Shown: positions 43,566-53,200, counted from the first letter of the stretch. The stretch: DNA of 64,000 nucleotides from Blastococcus sp. LR1 (GCF_020166105.1 NZ_JAIUJY010000002.1:62001-126000); one strand, 5' to 3'. Notes: generated by a model from the letters alone, not told the origin. Made by a program: numbers and translations.

Positions 43566-44500
43566 CGCTCCTCCACCGTGATCACGACCTTGCCGCGCAG
43601 CTCGCCCGCCTCGCCCCGCGCGTGCACCTCGGCGAGCTGCTCGAGCGGGTACCGGACGCTGACGTCCAGCCGGAGCGTGCCGGCGTCGACCCGGTCGACG
43701 AGCGAGGCCAGCTGGGCGGCGTCGCTCCGGACGAAGACGCTGCTCGCCCGCACTCCCCGCTCGGCGTCGGCCTCCCCCGGCGTCGTGGTGGAGACGAACA
43801 CCCCACCGCGCCGCACGAGCCCGATCAGCGCAGCGGTCTCCTCCGGCGAGGTGCGCACCAGGTTCAGCACGACGTCGACCGGCTCGGTCACCGCCTCGGT
43901 CACCGGCGTACGGGTGTGGTCGACCACCTGGTGCGCGCCGGCCGCGGTGACGGCGGCGGCGCTGCGCGGGCTCGCCGTGGCGATCACCGTCGCGCCGAGC
44001 TCGGCGGCGAGCTGGACGGCGTAGCCGCCGACCCCGCCCCCGGCACCGTTGACGAGCAGCCGCTGCCCGGCTGCGAGCCCGGCGTGCTCGACCAGCGCCT
44101 GCCAGGCGGTGAGCCCGGCCGAGGGCAGCGCGGCGGCGTCGGCGAGCGGCACCGACCGCGGAGCACGGGTCAGCAGCTCGACCGGTGCGAGCACGTACTC
44201 GGCCGCGGCGCCGGGCTCGGTCATCGGGAGGAACGCGACGACGTCGGCACCGATGAGCTCCTCCGGCCCGCCCGGCCCGACGGCCGTCACGGTGCCGGCG
44301 AGGTCGAACCCGGGCACGTGCGGCAGCCGCAGCGGGAGGACCTGCTGCAGGTACCCGGCCCGGATGGTGCCGTCGACGGGGTTGAACGAGGTGGCCGCGA
44401 CCCGGACCAGGGCCTGACCGGGGCCCGGAACCGGGCGGTCGAGGTCGGCGGGCTCGAGGACCTCGGGTCCGCCGTAGGACGAGAACGTGATGGCGCGCAT
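43562..44500 (-). CDS. NADP-dependent MDR oxidoreductase (quinone-reductase type)
   Basis: 312 residues. N-terminus MRAITFSSYGGPEVLEPADL, Rossmann loop LLVNGAGGGVGGYAVQLAAEL near 150, catalytic-domain helices intact. It probably reduces quinones or enals with NADPH. Starts 24 nt downstream of the OYE gene and overlaps the Ddn gene, so the three make a redox operon under the MarR-type regulator. Confidence 0.88.
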   Translation of the reverse strand: MRAITFSSYGGPEVLEPADLDRPVPGPGQALVRVAATSFNPVDGTIRAGYLQQVLPLRLPHVPGFDLAGTVTAVGPGGPEELIGADVVAFLPMTEPGAAAEYVLAPVELLTRAPRSVPLADAAALPSAGLTAWQALVEHAGLAAGQRLLVNGAGGGVGGYAVQLAAELGATVIATASPRSAAAVTAAGAHQVVDHTRTPVTEAVTEPVDVVLNLVRTSPEETAALIGLVRRGGVFVSTTTPGEADAERGVRASSVFVRSDAAQLASLVDRVDAGTLRLDVSVRYPLEQLAEVHARGEAGELRGKVVITVEER

Positions 44501-44524
44501 GGGGATCTCCTCAGGAGGGCGCGG

Positions 44525-45607
44525 TCAGGCGCCGAGTCGGGGGTAGTCGGTGTAGCCGTGCTCGTCGCCGCCGTAGAAGCTGGCGCCGTCGGGGGCGTTG
44601 AGCGGAGCGCCGGTGCGCACCCGCTCGACCAGGTCGGGGTTGGCCAGGGCCAGGACGCCGACGGTGACGACGTCGGCCAGCCCGTCCTCGACGTCCTGGA
44701 CACGGCTGGCGAGGTCGGCGCCGCTGCGGTTGACGACCAGCCCACCGGGCCAGCGGTCGCGCAGGGTGCGCAGCAGCGCGTCGTCCTCGCCCTGCACGAC
44801 GTGCAGGTAGGCCAGGCCCAGCGGGGCCAGCGCGTCGACGAGCGCCGGGTACACCGCGGCGACGTCGTCCTCGACGATGTCGTTGAACGGGTTGCCGGGG
44901 GCGATGCGGAAGCCCACCCGGTCCGCGCCGATCTCCTCGGCCACCGCGGCCGCGACCTCGACGGGGAACCGGATCCGCCCCTCCACCGAGCCGCCGTAGG
45001 CGTCGGTGCGCCGGTTGGCGTTGGTGCTGAGGAACTGGTGCAGCAGGTAGCCGTTGGCGCCATGGAGCTCCACGCCGTCGGCGCCGGCCTCGACGGCGAG
45101 GCGGGCGGCCCGGCGGAAGTCGGCGACCGTCTGCGCGAGGTCCTCGGTGGTCATCTCCCGCGGCACCGGCATCGGCTGCGGGCCGGAGGCGGTGAACATC
45201 TGCGCCTGCGCGGCGACCGCCGAGGGCGCCACCGGCGGCCGTCCGTGCGGGGTGTTGGAGGGGTGCGCGACCCGGCCGACGTGCATCAGCTGGATCACCA
45301 GGCTGGAGCCGGCGGCGTGCACGGAGTCGGCGATCGCCCGCCAGGCCTGCGCCTGCTCCTCCGTGTGGATGCCGGGCGTCGTCAGGTAGCCCTGCCCGTC
45401 CTCCGAGGGCTGGGTGCCCTCGGTGATCAGCATCGCCAGCGACGCGCGCTGCGTGTAGTAGGTCGCCGTCAGGTCGGTGACCCGGCCGTCGGCGGTCGCC
45501 CGGCTCCGGGTCATCGGCGCCATGGCCAGCCGGTGCGGCAGGGCGATGCGGCCCAGCGTGGTCGGCGACCACATGGCCTCGTGGTGCAGGGTCTCGGTGA
45601 TGGTCAT
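44525..45607 (-). CDS. Old Yellow Enzyme-type alkene reductase
   Basis: A 360-residue FMN-binding TIM barrel. VELHGANGYLLHQFLS and NRRTDAYGGSVEGRIRFP are OYE signatures; LVIQLMHVGRVAHPSN holds the conserved His/Arg environment. It reduces activated C=C bonds with NADPH. First gene of a three-gene redox operon; the promoter region is shared with the divergent marR gene and contains a clear inverted repeat. Confidence 0.92.
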   Translation of the reverse strand: MTITETLHHEAMWSPTTLGRIALPHRLAMAPMTRSRATADGRVTDLTATYYTQRASLAMLITEGTQPSEDGQGYLTTPGIHTEEQAQAWRAIADSVHAAGSSLVIQLMHVGRVAHPSNTPHGRPPVAPSAVAAQAQMFTASGPQPMPVPREMTTEDLAQTVADFRRAARLAVEAGADGVELHGANGYLLHQFLSTNANRRTDAYGGSVEGRIRFPVEVAAAVAEEIGADRVGFRIAPGNPFNDIVEDDVAAVYPALVDALAPLGLAYLHVVQGEDDALLRTLRDRWPGGLVVNRSGADLASRVQDVEDGLADVVTVGVLALANPDLVERVRTGAPLNAPDGASFYGGDEHGYTDYPRLGA

Positions 45608-45624
45608 CGTCGTTCCTCTCGTCC

Positions 45625-45680
45625 GTTGCTTCGAATTCGAAGGTAGACCCGGACGGAGGATGTGTCAAATTCGAAGCAAC
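45625..45680. promoter_or_regulatory. Divergent promoter with inverted-repeat operator
   Basis: GTTGCTTCGAATTCGAA (45625-45641) and CAAATTCGAAGCAAC (45666-45680) form an almost perfect long inverted repeat, with TTCGAATTCGAA being a palindrome itself. It lies between the OYE gene and marR, starting 18 nt from the OYE start and ending 15 nt before marR, so it is almost surely the MarR operator for both directions. Confidence 0.8.
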
Positions 45681-45694
45681 TCTAGGATGAGGGC

Positions 45695-46195
45695 ATGACG
45701 GACAGCACCGGCCACGGCGGACCACCGGCGGAGTTCGCGCCGTACTTCGCGCTGCTGGAGGCCGGGGCGCTGGTCCAGCACGGCGTCGAGGCGCAGCTGC
45801 GCGAGTCAGGCGACCTGAGCTTCGTGCAGTTCCAGATCCTGGCGATCCTCTCCGAGGACGCCGCCGGGACGCAGACGATGACCGCCATCGCCGACCGGCT
45901 CGTGCACAGTCGCAGTGGCCTGACCTACCAGGTGCAGCAGCTGGAGAAGCGGGGTCTGCTCACCCGCGCACCCTCGCCGGAGGACGAGCGCAGCACGGTG
46001 GTCGCGCTGACCCCGTCCGGCACCACGCTCATCCAGGCGATCCTGCCGGGGCACATGGCGGTCGTCCGCGAGATCCTCCTCGATGCCCTCGACCCCGGGG
46101 ACGGCGCCGAGCTCACCCGCCTGCTGGAGAAGGTCCGCCAGCACATGCGCGCCCGACCGCCTCGATCGGCCACCCGTGCCCGCCCCCGCGGCTGA
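45695..46195 (+). CDS. MarR-family transcriptional regulator
   Basis: 166 residues with a winged helix-turn-helix: HSRSGLTYQVQQLEKRGLLTRA and the wing SPEDERSTVVALT. It probably represses the divergent OYE operon and itself through the TTCGAAGCAAC operator, and is released by electrophiles or another ligand. Followed 43 nt later by a flavodoxin-fold reductase. Confidence 0.9.
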   Translation: MTDSTGHGGPPAEFAPYFALLEAGALVQHGVEAQLRESGDLSFVQFQILAILSEDAAGTQTMTAIADRLVHSRSGLTYQVQQLEKRGLLTRAPSPEDERSTVVALTPSGTTLIQAILPGHMAVVREILLDALDPGDGAELTRLLEKVRQHMRARPPRSATRARPRG

Positions 46196-46237
46196 CCGGA
46201 CGCCGCCGGTCCACGAGCCCTCTGGAGGACCAGGAGC

Positions 46238-46978
46238 ATGAGCACGCTCATCGTGACCGCCCATCCCGACCCCGACTCGCTCACGCACTCCGCCGCCCGA
46301 CGGCTGCGCGAGCTGATCGGCACCGAGGGGTCGGCTCTCGCGCACCTCGCGCAGGAGGGCTTCGATCCGAGGTTCAGCCCCGGCGACCGGCGCACCTACG
46401 TCACCCGGGGCGTACCAGACCCCGCCGTCACCGCCGAGCAGCGGCGCATCGACGCCGCCGACCACCTCGTGCTCGTCTTCCCGGTGTACTGGTGGTCCGT
46501 GCCGGCGCTGCTCAAGGGGTGGATCGACCGGGTGTTCATCGCAGGATGGGCCTTCACCTACGACGACGACGACCGCGTCGTCCCGCAGCTGGGCCGGGTG
46601 ACGGCGCACCTGCTGCCCATCTCCGGCACCGCCGCGGAGTCGTTCGCGCGGCACGGGTACACGCAGTCCTTCGCCACGCAGATCGAGCGCGGCGTCGTCG
46701 ACTTCTGCGGCATGCGACGCGGCGTGACCGCCTTCGTCCACGACTCCGAGTCCGAGGACGGGGCCAGGGTCGCCCGCGACGTGGAGGCCGCCGTGACGGC
46801 GATCGCGTCGGCGATCACCGGCTCCGCTCCCGACGTCCCCGCAAACCTCCGGGACCAGGTGCAGGCAGTTCCGGGGTCAGCCCAGGAAGGTGTCCCCGCC
46901 CGCGAGCGCGGTGAGCAGCACCATGGCGGTGAAGGCGAGCAGGATGAAGCCGATCACCCCGAGGGCGAGCAGGCCTGA
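46238..46978 (+). CDS. NAD(P)H-dependent flavodoxin-fold oxidoreductase (NQO1/KefF-like)
   Basis: 246 residues. The N-terminal STLIVTAHPDPDSLTHS and FPVYWWSVPALLKGWIDRVF motifs bind FAD/FMN and define the family. The family is usually about 190-200 residues; the last 45 here (from about 200 on) are low-complexity, Glu/His-rich and overlap the convergent small membrane-protein gene. The real stop may have been lost by mutation, or the tail may be dispensable. It probably works with the MarR-OYE set. Confidence 0.82.
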   Translation: MSTLIVTAHPDPDSLTHSAARRLRELIGTEGSALAHLAQEGFDPRFSPGDRRTYVTRGVPDPAVTAEQRRIDAADHLVLVFPVYWWSVPALLKGWIDRVFIAGWAFTYDDDDRVVPQLGRVTAHLLPISGTAAESFARHGYTQSFATQIERGVVDFCGMRRGVTAFVHDSESEDGARVARDVEAAVTAIASAITGSAPDVPANLRDQVQAVPGSAQEGVPARERGEQHHGGEGEQDEADHPEGEQA

Positions 46979-47125
46979 CCGGAGCTCGCTGCCCCGCTTC
47001 CCCACCGGCCGGCCGGGAGCCGGCTCGCCGGGCCCGGCAGCCGGGGGTGCGCTGCTCCGCACGTGCCGCTGATGGCCCTCGGGCTGGTGCACGGTCCTCG
47101 GTCCCTGCTGGAGCTTGACGCTCAT
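46877..47125 (-). CDS. Small membrane protein, 82 aa
   Basis: 82 residues with a charged, His/Gln-rich N-terminus and one C-terminal helix (GLLALGVIGFILLAFTAMVLLTAL). ATG 47125 is preceded by GAGGAG. Its 3' 102 bases overlap the 3' end of the convergent NQO-type gene. Function unknown. Confidence 0.55.
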   Translation of the reverse strand: MSVKLQQGPRTVHQPEGHQRHVRSSAPPAAGPGEPAPGRPVGKRGSELRSGLLALGVIGFILLAFTAMVLLTALAGGDTFLG

Positions 47126-47246
47126 GACGGCTCCTCGTGCCGGGTCGCGCCCGGGCACCGTCCGGCACCCGGACCGGGTCCTGGTGGACCCGGTCCGATG
47201 CTGATCCCCGCCGCGCGGCCGGGACAGGGCCCGAGGGCCCGGATCC

Positions 47247-48788
47247 TCAGCTCAGGACGGCGTCGATCAGGTGCGGCCCCGGCTCGGCCAGCGCCTTCCG
47301 CAACTGCTCGGCCAGCTCCTCCGCGGTCGTCGCGCGGGAGGCGGGCACCCCCAGCCCCTGCGCGATCGACACGAAGTCCAGGCCCGGACCGCCGAGGTCG
47401 AGCAGCTTGCGCGCCCGCTCACCGTCGGAGGCCGCGCCCACCTTCTCCAGCTCGTGCTCGAGGATCGCGTAGGAGCCGTTGTCGCAGATGATCGTGGTGA
47501 CGTTCGCCTGCTCGCGGGCGTAGCTCCACAGCGCCTGGATCGTGTACATCGCGCTGCCGTCCGCCTGGATCCCGATCACCGGCCGGTCCGGGCAGGCCAC
47601 CGCCGCACCGAGCGCCATGGGCAGCCCGTCGCCGATCGCCCCGCCGGTCAGCGAGAGGACGTCGTGCCGCGGTCCGGCCGAGGTCATCTCGGTCAGCCCG
47701 ACACCGGAGGTGAGCGCCTCGTCGACGATGATCGCGTTCTCCGGCAGCAGGGCGCCGACGACCGCCGACATCGTGCGCGGGTCCAACTTCCCGGTGGGCA
47801 GCTCGGGGCGCTCGAACTCGGCGACCTCGGGCTTGGCGTCCGGCGCGACGGCGTCGGCCAGTGCCTGCATCGCGGCGACGCCGTCCTCCCCCGGCTTGCT
47901 GAGCACGTGCACCGTGCAGCCCTCCGGCACCGGGTGCCCGGGCACGCCCGGGTAGCCGAAGAAGTGCACCGGCGCGGTCGTGCCGGCCAGCACCAGGTGG
48001 GTGGTCCCGGCGAGCGCGGCCATCGCCATCTCCGGCGGATAGGGCAGCCGGTGCACCTCGGGCAGGCCGGCGCCACGAGCCGCCCGGGCCGGGAAGGTCT
48101 CGGCCACCAGGCGCGCGCCGGTTCCGGCGGCGACCTGGGCGGCGGCGAGCTGGCCGGCCTCGTTCGCCATGACGTCGCCTCCGAGGAAGAGGACGACCGT
48201 CTCCCCGGTGCGCACCACCTCGGCGACGTCGTCGATGACCGACGGCGCCACGTGCGGCACGGGCCGGACGGCCTGCGCGTCGGCGACCTCGGCGCCGTCC
48301 TCCCAGGAGACGTCGGCCGGGAGCACGAGCGTGGCGATCCCGCCGGTCGCGATGGCGGCGACCGCCTCGGCCGCGTCGGCGGCGACGTCGGCCGGCGACA
48401 ACGAGCGGCGCACCCAGGTGGAGACGGTGCCGGCGACCGAGTCGATGTCGGACTCCAGCGGCGCGTCCAGCCGCTTGTGCGAGCGCGCGTGGTCGCCCAC
48501 GACGTTGAGCAGCGGCGCCTTGCCCCGCCGGGCGTTGTGCAGGTTGGCCATCCCGTTGGCCATGCCCGGCCCGAGGTGCAGCAGCGTCACCGCCGGCCGC
48601 CCGGCCATGCGCGCGTAGCCGTCGGCCGCGCCGGTGGCCACGCCCTCGAAGAGGGTCAGCACGGCGCGCATCTCGGGGACGTCGTCCAGCGCGGCGACGA
48701 AGTGCATCTCCGAGGTGCCCGGGTTGGCGAAGCAGACGTCGACGCCCGCGCCGACCAGCGTGCGGATGAGTGCCTGTGCACCGTTCAC
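47247..48788 (-). CDS. Thiamine-diphosphate-dependent enzyme (acetolactate synthase/benzoylformate decarboxylase-like)
   Basis: 513 residues. ThDP-activating Glu in LTLFEGVATGAADGYARMAG near 48, Mg-ThDP motif IQADGSAMYTIQALWSYARE ending in CDN near 415-440. The sequence looks like actinobacterial large-subunit-like proteins (MdlC/IlvB-type) of unassigned substrate. It follows the EthD-like gene by 3 nt, so the two are one unit. Confidence 0.88.
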   Translation of the reverse strand: MNGAQALIRTLVGAGVDVCFANPGTSEMHFVAALDDVPEMRAVLTLFEGVATGAADGYARMAGRPAVTLLHLGPGMANGMANLHNARRGKAPLLNVVGDHARSHKRLDAPLESDIDSVAGTVSTWVRRSLSPADVAADAAEAVAAIATGGIATLVLPADVSWEDGAEVADAQAVRPVPHVAPSVIDDVAEVVRTGETVVLFLGGDVMANEAGQLAAAQVAAGTGARLVAETFPARAARGAGLPEVHRLPYPPEMAMAALAGTTHLVLAGTTAPVHFFGYPGVPGHPVPEGCTVHVLSKPGEDGVAAMQALADAVAPDAKPEVAEFERPELPTGKLDPRTMSAVVGALLPENAIIVDEALTSGVGLTEMTSAGPRHDVLSLTGGAIGDGLPMALGAAVACPDRPVIGIQADGSAMYTIQALWSYAREQANVTTIICDNGSYAILEHELEKVGAASDGERARKLLDLGGPGLDFVSIAQGLGVPASRATTAEELAEQLRKALAEPGPHLIDAVLS

Positions 48789-48791
48789 GGC

Positions 48792-49103
48792 TCAGACCAC
48801 CGTCTGCACGTCGTAGTGGGTCATGGTGGCGCCGCCGGTCGCGAAGCCCGGGACGTCGGCTGCCGCGGCCTGTCCCTCGGGCGAGCCGAACGCCTCGCCC
48901 ATCGCCGCCTCGGAGTCGAAGTCGAGCTCGGCGACGAGGTACGGCGCCGGCTGCGAGGGATCCATGGCGCTCGCGTGGCCGATGGTGAACCGCACGAGGC
49001 CGGGCATCTGCCGGGCCAGTGGCGCGTGCACGTCGCGGTAGTGCGCGTCGAAGGCGGCTGGATCCTCCGGCGGTCCGTAGCTGACGACGAGCCTGTGCAC
49101 CAT
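48792..49103 (-). CDS. EthD-family small protein
   Basis: 103 residues with the dimeric alpha/beta barrel signature MVHRLVVSYGPPEDPAAFDAHY and RDVHAPLARQMPGL. EthD-like proteins assist ether or ring-cleavage metabolism; the exact role is unknown. ATG 49103 gives the canonical N-terminus. Confidence 0.85.
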   Translation of the reverse strand: MVHRLVVSYGPPEDPAAFDAHYRDVHAPLARQMPGLVRFTIGHASAMDPSQPAPYLVAELDFDSEAAMGEAFGSPEGQAAAADVPGFATGGATMTHYDVQTVV

Positions 49104-49381
49104 TGCGCGCTCCGCTTCCGGCAGGTCCGGCGCCTGCCCGTCGTCCAGCAAACAGGTCGTGGGCGCGGGCCGCGACTCCGATCGGCCGCGCCCCCGCCGC
49201 CCGGCCGGCAGCCGCGGACGCAGTTCGGGGGCACGGCGGACAGCAGTGCTCGTGCCCGCGCCGTCGTCCCCATTCTCGGCGAGGCGGTCGAGGGCGTCGC
49301 CCCTGCGATGTGTCGTCTCCCAGCGCTCCCAGCAGGTGATCACGTGCGTGCAGGATGCGCGCCACCGGTTGCGCTTTCCCC

Positions 49382-49426
49382 GGCCCGCGCGCCTGTCCAC
49401 AGGCATTCGGGGAGGGGGCGCGGGCC
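49382..49426 (+). other. Nested hairpin in the 405-base gap upstream of the WXG100 gene
   Basis: GGCCCGCGC (49382-49390) pairs with GCGCGGGCC (49418-49426), and inside it GCCTGT/ACAGGC (49391-49404) forms a second hairpin. The rest of 49104-49508 shows no gene. It lies 82 nt upstream of the WXG100 start, so it could be a terminator for an upstream transcript or a leader element. Confidence 0.45.
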
Positions 49427-49508
49427 GCCATTTCCGCTGTTACGGTCCCAGACGTATCCGATCCACCGGTGCTCGGTTGCACCCCCGACCTCCCCGATAG
49501 GAATCACC

Positions 49509-49805
49509 ATGGCGAATGTCAACGTCACCTACCAGCAGATGGAAGAAGCGGCCGGTCGGCTGACCAACGGGCGCACCGAGATCGACGGCATGCTGGGGCA
49601 GCTCCAGAGCCTCGTCGAGCAGCTCGTCGCCGACGGCTACGTCACGGACAGCTCCAGCCAGGCCTTCCGGTCCTCCTACGAGGAGTTCACGCTCGGCGCC
49701 AAGAAGACCATCGAGGGTCTCGACGGCATGGCCTCCTACCTGAACCAGGCCGCCGCGACCTTCCGCGACGCCGACGCCCAGCTGTCCAGCGCGCTCGGTC
49801 GCTGA
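49509..49805 (+). CDS. WXG100-family (EsxA-like) type VII secretion substrate
   Basis: 98 residues, two helices joined by a turn, as in WXG100 proteins. The central turn normally holds W-x-G; here the region reads LVADGYVTDSSSQAF, so the Trp is replaced by Tyr (GYVTDSSS). The second helix contains TLGAKKTIEGLDGMASYLNQA. No C-terminal YxxxD/E motif is seen. It is convergent with and 72 nt from the EssC-type operon, and is its likely substrate. Confidence 0.85.
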   Translation: MANVNVTYQQMEEAAGRLTNGRTEIDGMLGQLQSLVEQLVADGYVTDSSSQAFRSSYEEFTLGAKKTIEGLDGMASYLNQAAATFRDADAQLSSALGR

Positions 49806-49821
49806 CCACGCCGCATCCCCA

Positions 49822-49855
49822 CTGAGGCCGCCTCGCTGCTGCGAGGCGGCCTCAG
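49822..49855. terminator. Bidirectional terminator between WXG100 and EssC-operon genes
   Basis: A perfect 15-bp stem CTGAGGCCGCCTCGC, loop TGCT, and exact complement. Separates convergent genes, 17 nt beyond the WXG100 stop. Confidence 0.9.
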
Positions 49856-49876
49856 TCGCGTCCGGGTCAGGGCCCG

Positions 49877-50215
49877 TCAGCGCCGGGCAGCCGACTCCGC
49901 GGCGGGGACGCCCGAGTCGCGGATCAGCTGGAGGGCCACGCGGCGCATACGGAGCGAGTAGCGCGAGACGCCCGCGGCCGCGATAGGGCACACGGCGAGC
50001 ACGACCGCACCGGTGATCGCCGCGCCGATCGTGAAGGTGCTGCCATCTGTGGCGACCCCCGCGAGAAGCAGCACCAGGCCCAGGCCCACTCCGAGCCCGG
50101 AGACCACCGCGCGGACCCGGATCGTCCGCCGGGTGGCCCGGTGGAGAGCCGAGACGGCAGCGCTGAAGACGGCGGCTACCGAGAGCCCGGGGCGCCGCGC
50201 ACCGGAACTCGTCAC
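49877..50215 (-). CDS. Small two-TM protein at the end of the T7SS-like operon
   Basis: 112 residues with two transmembrane helices (VVSGLGVGLGLVLLLAGVAT and ITGAVVLAVCPIAAAGV) and basic ends. The GTG start overlaps the EssC-type stop as GTGA. It may be a small secretion-complex subunit comparable in size and position to EssA, which is inference only. Confidence 0.6.
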   Translation of the reverse strand: MTSSGARRPGLSVAAVFSAAVSALHRATRRTIRVRAVVSGLGVGLGLVLLLAGVATDGSTFTIGAAITGAVVLAVCPIAAAGVSRYSLRMRRVALQLIRDSGVPAAESAARR

Positions 50216-53200
50216 GGCGTCGGAGGTGCCGGGATCGCGACCGTGAGCAGGGAGCTGTCGCCCAGGTGGAGCAGCCCGCGCCCGGGCTGGACCGGGGTGC
50301 CGATCGCGCCGCGCGGCACCCGCACGCCGATCAGGTCGCCGTCGGTGCTGCCCTGCGGGGAGAGCAGCACGCCCTGCCGCGACTTCTTGGCGTCCACCTG
50401 CCAGCCCGAGAGGCCGGTGCAGATGCTGTCGGCGTTCCCGGCCAGCACCAGGCTGCGGCCGGGGCCCGCATAACCCTTCACGACCTCGCGGAAGACCTCC
50501 GACGCCGGGCAGTCCCGCAGCACGTCGCCGTCGTCGAGCAGCAGCACCAGCGGCAGGTTCGGGTCGGCGTTGAGCAGCTCCTTCCAGCGGTCCGCCGGCG
50601 TCGACGCCTCCTCGATCACCTCGAGCACGCCCTCGCGCCCGGCCAGCCCGCGCAGCGGTGAGGCCTTCGGCGCGCAGACGACGACGGAGGTGCCCTGCCG
50701 GAGCAGCGACTCCGCCATCGCCATCAGGACGCTGCTCTTCCCCGACCGCCCGGGGCCGGCCACCACGAACCCCGAGGAGCCGCTGCCGATCAGGTCCGGG
50801 CCGGTGGCCGTCAGCTCATCGCCCCCGACCCCGACGAGGGCGAAGCCTGCACCGGCCTCGGGCGGCCGCATCTCCCAGGCGGCCTCGAAGGTGATCCGCG
50901 AGGGCAGGACGTCGACCCGGAACGGTCGGGCCGAGCGGGGCACGAGCGCGTCACGGACGTGCGCGGCCTTGGCGATCTCCGCGATGGCGGCCGCCTGGCC
51001 CTGGCCCGACTCGTCCTCCGACAGCAGTGCCACCTGGGTCTCCAGGGTGCCGTCGACGGTGACCGCGCGGCCCGGCGGCATCTGGTCGGGCACCTGCCTG
51101 GTCGGCACACCGATGAGCGGGTAGTCGCCCCGGTCGGCCAGGCGCATGACCAGCTTGTTGTCGGTGAGCGACGCCAGCCGGGAGGTGCCCAGCGACCGGT
51201 CGCCGGTGATCACGACGGAGATCCCGGCGGAGGCGCCCTCGCGGACGATCGCCATGAGGATGTCGGTGAGCCGGCCGCCGTCGACCTCGCCGAGGGTCGG
51301 CGTGTAGCCCTCCCAGCGGTCGAGGAACAGCAGGATGTGCGGCAGCCGCTCCTCGGTGGGCGCCGACCGGCGCTGCTCGGCGATGTCGGCGTAACCACTC
51401 TCGGCCAGCACCTGCTGCCGGTGCTCCAGCTCGCGCTTCAGCCGGTCGAGCAGCCGGGCGGCGCGCTCGGTCTGCGTCCGGGTGACGACCGCGCCGCACT
51501 GCGGCAGGTCGGCCAGGGGCAGCAGCGCACCGTTGCCGCAGTCGAGCGCGAAGAGGTGCACGTCGTTGGTCGAGCAGCGCGCGCCGGCCGAGCCGGCCAG
51601 CGTGCGCAGCAACTGGGAGCGGCCGCTCTTCGGCGAGCCGATGACCAGGAGGTGCCCGTCGGTGGCCGGGTCGAAGGCGGCCACCTGCTGTTCCTGCAGC
51701 GCGGGCAGGTCGCGCAGACCGAAGGGCAGCCGGGCCGACGACGCGGCGCCGGCCGCGGGGGCGTCGAGCTCGGAGACCAGCACGCGGGAGGACAACGCCT
51801 CCAGCCACGGACTGCGCTGGGCCGGCACGTCCTCCGCGACGGCCGCGCCGCGCACCGCCTCGACCAGCACGGAGAGGTCGGTGATCTCGACGTCGGACTG
51901 ACGGGTCGCCGTCTTCGGCTTCTGGGGGGCCGCGTATCCGACCTGGTGCCATCCCAGGGGGACGACGAACGGCACCGCGGCGGCGACTGCGCCCTGCCCG
52001 GGGCGGCGGCCCCCGATCCGGCCGGCCTGGAACGGGACCAGTGCGCCGTGCCCGAGCCGGGCGAAGCCGCGGCCGGGGGCGGACTTGGGGAGGCGGGCGG
52101 CGTCGGGGGCGTCGAGCACGTCGCTGCTGTCGGCACCGTCGGTGACCCGCAGCGAGATGCGCAGGTTGGTGTTGGCCCTGATCTCGGGCGACACCACCCC
52201 GCTGGGCCGCTGGGTGGCCAGGATGAGGTGGATGCCGAGCGACCGGCCCCGCTGGGCGATGTTGACCAGACCGGTCACGAAGTCGGGCAGCTCCCGGGCC
52301 ATCGAGGCGAACTCGTCGATGACGATGAGCAGCCGCGGGAGCGGTGGGCGGCCGGGCTCGCGGGCCTGCAGGTCGATGTAGTCGTCGATGTCCTTGACGC
52401 CGGCCCGTGCGAGCCAGTGCTCGCGGTACTTCAGCTCGGCACCGAGAGAGGTGAGCGCCCGCTCGACCAGGTGCGCGTCGAGGTCGGTGACCATGCCGAC
52501 GGTGTGCGGGAGGTGGACGCAGTCCTTGAACGCGCTGCCGCCCTTGTAGTCGACCAGCACGAAGTTCAGCGCGTCCGGCCGGTTCGCCACCGCCAGCGAC
52601 GCGATCATCGTCTGCAGCAGTTCGGACTTGCCGGCGCCGGTGGTGCCCGCGATCAGGCCGTGCGGACCGTCGGTGCGCAGGTCGAGGCTGAACGGGCCGT
52701 GCAGCCCGGAGCCGACCACGAGGCGGGTGGTCCGCCCCTCCATCTGCCAGCGGGCGCGGATGCCGTCGACGCTGGGCGGCTCCATGCCGAGCACGTCGAG
52801 CAGCCGCACGCTGTCGGGCAGGACGGCGTCGTCCTCCTCCAGGCTGACGTCGCGCAGCGGCGCCAGCGCCCGGGCCGCGCGCTCGGCGAGCTCGGCGGAG
52901 ATCGGCTCGGCGAGCACCGCCGGCACCGGGTCGTGGCCGCTGCGCCGGACGACGAGCTGGGCCTCCTCCGCCGGGTCGAACACGGCGGTGGCCGTGGCCG
53001 CCTCGGGCAGGAACCGCTCCTCCTCGTCGGCGCAGATGGCGTAGACGCCGACCGCCGGCCCGTCCTGCAGCACCTGGGCCAGCCCTGGGGTCGCGCGCAG
53101 CGGGCGGTAGCCGTGGACGACGAGGACCTGCGCGGGGAACGACTCGGCCTGCAGGCGACTGCCGCTGCCGGCCGCCTCCCGGCGGGCCTTGATCAGTGCG

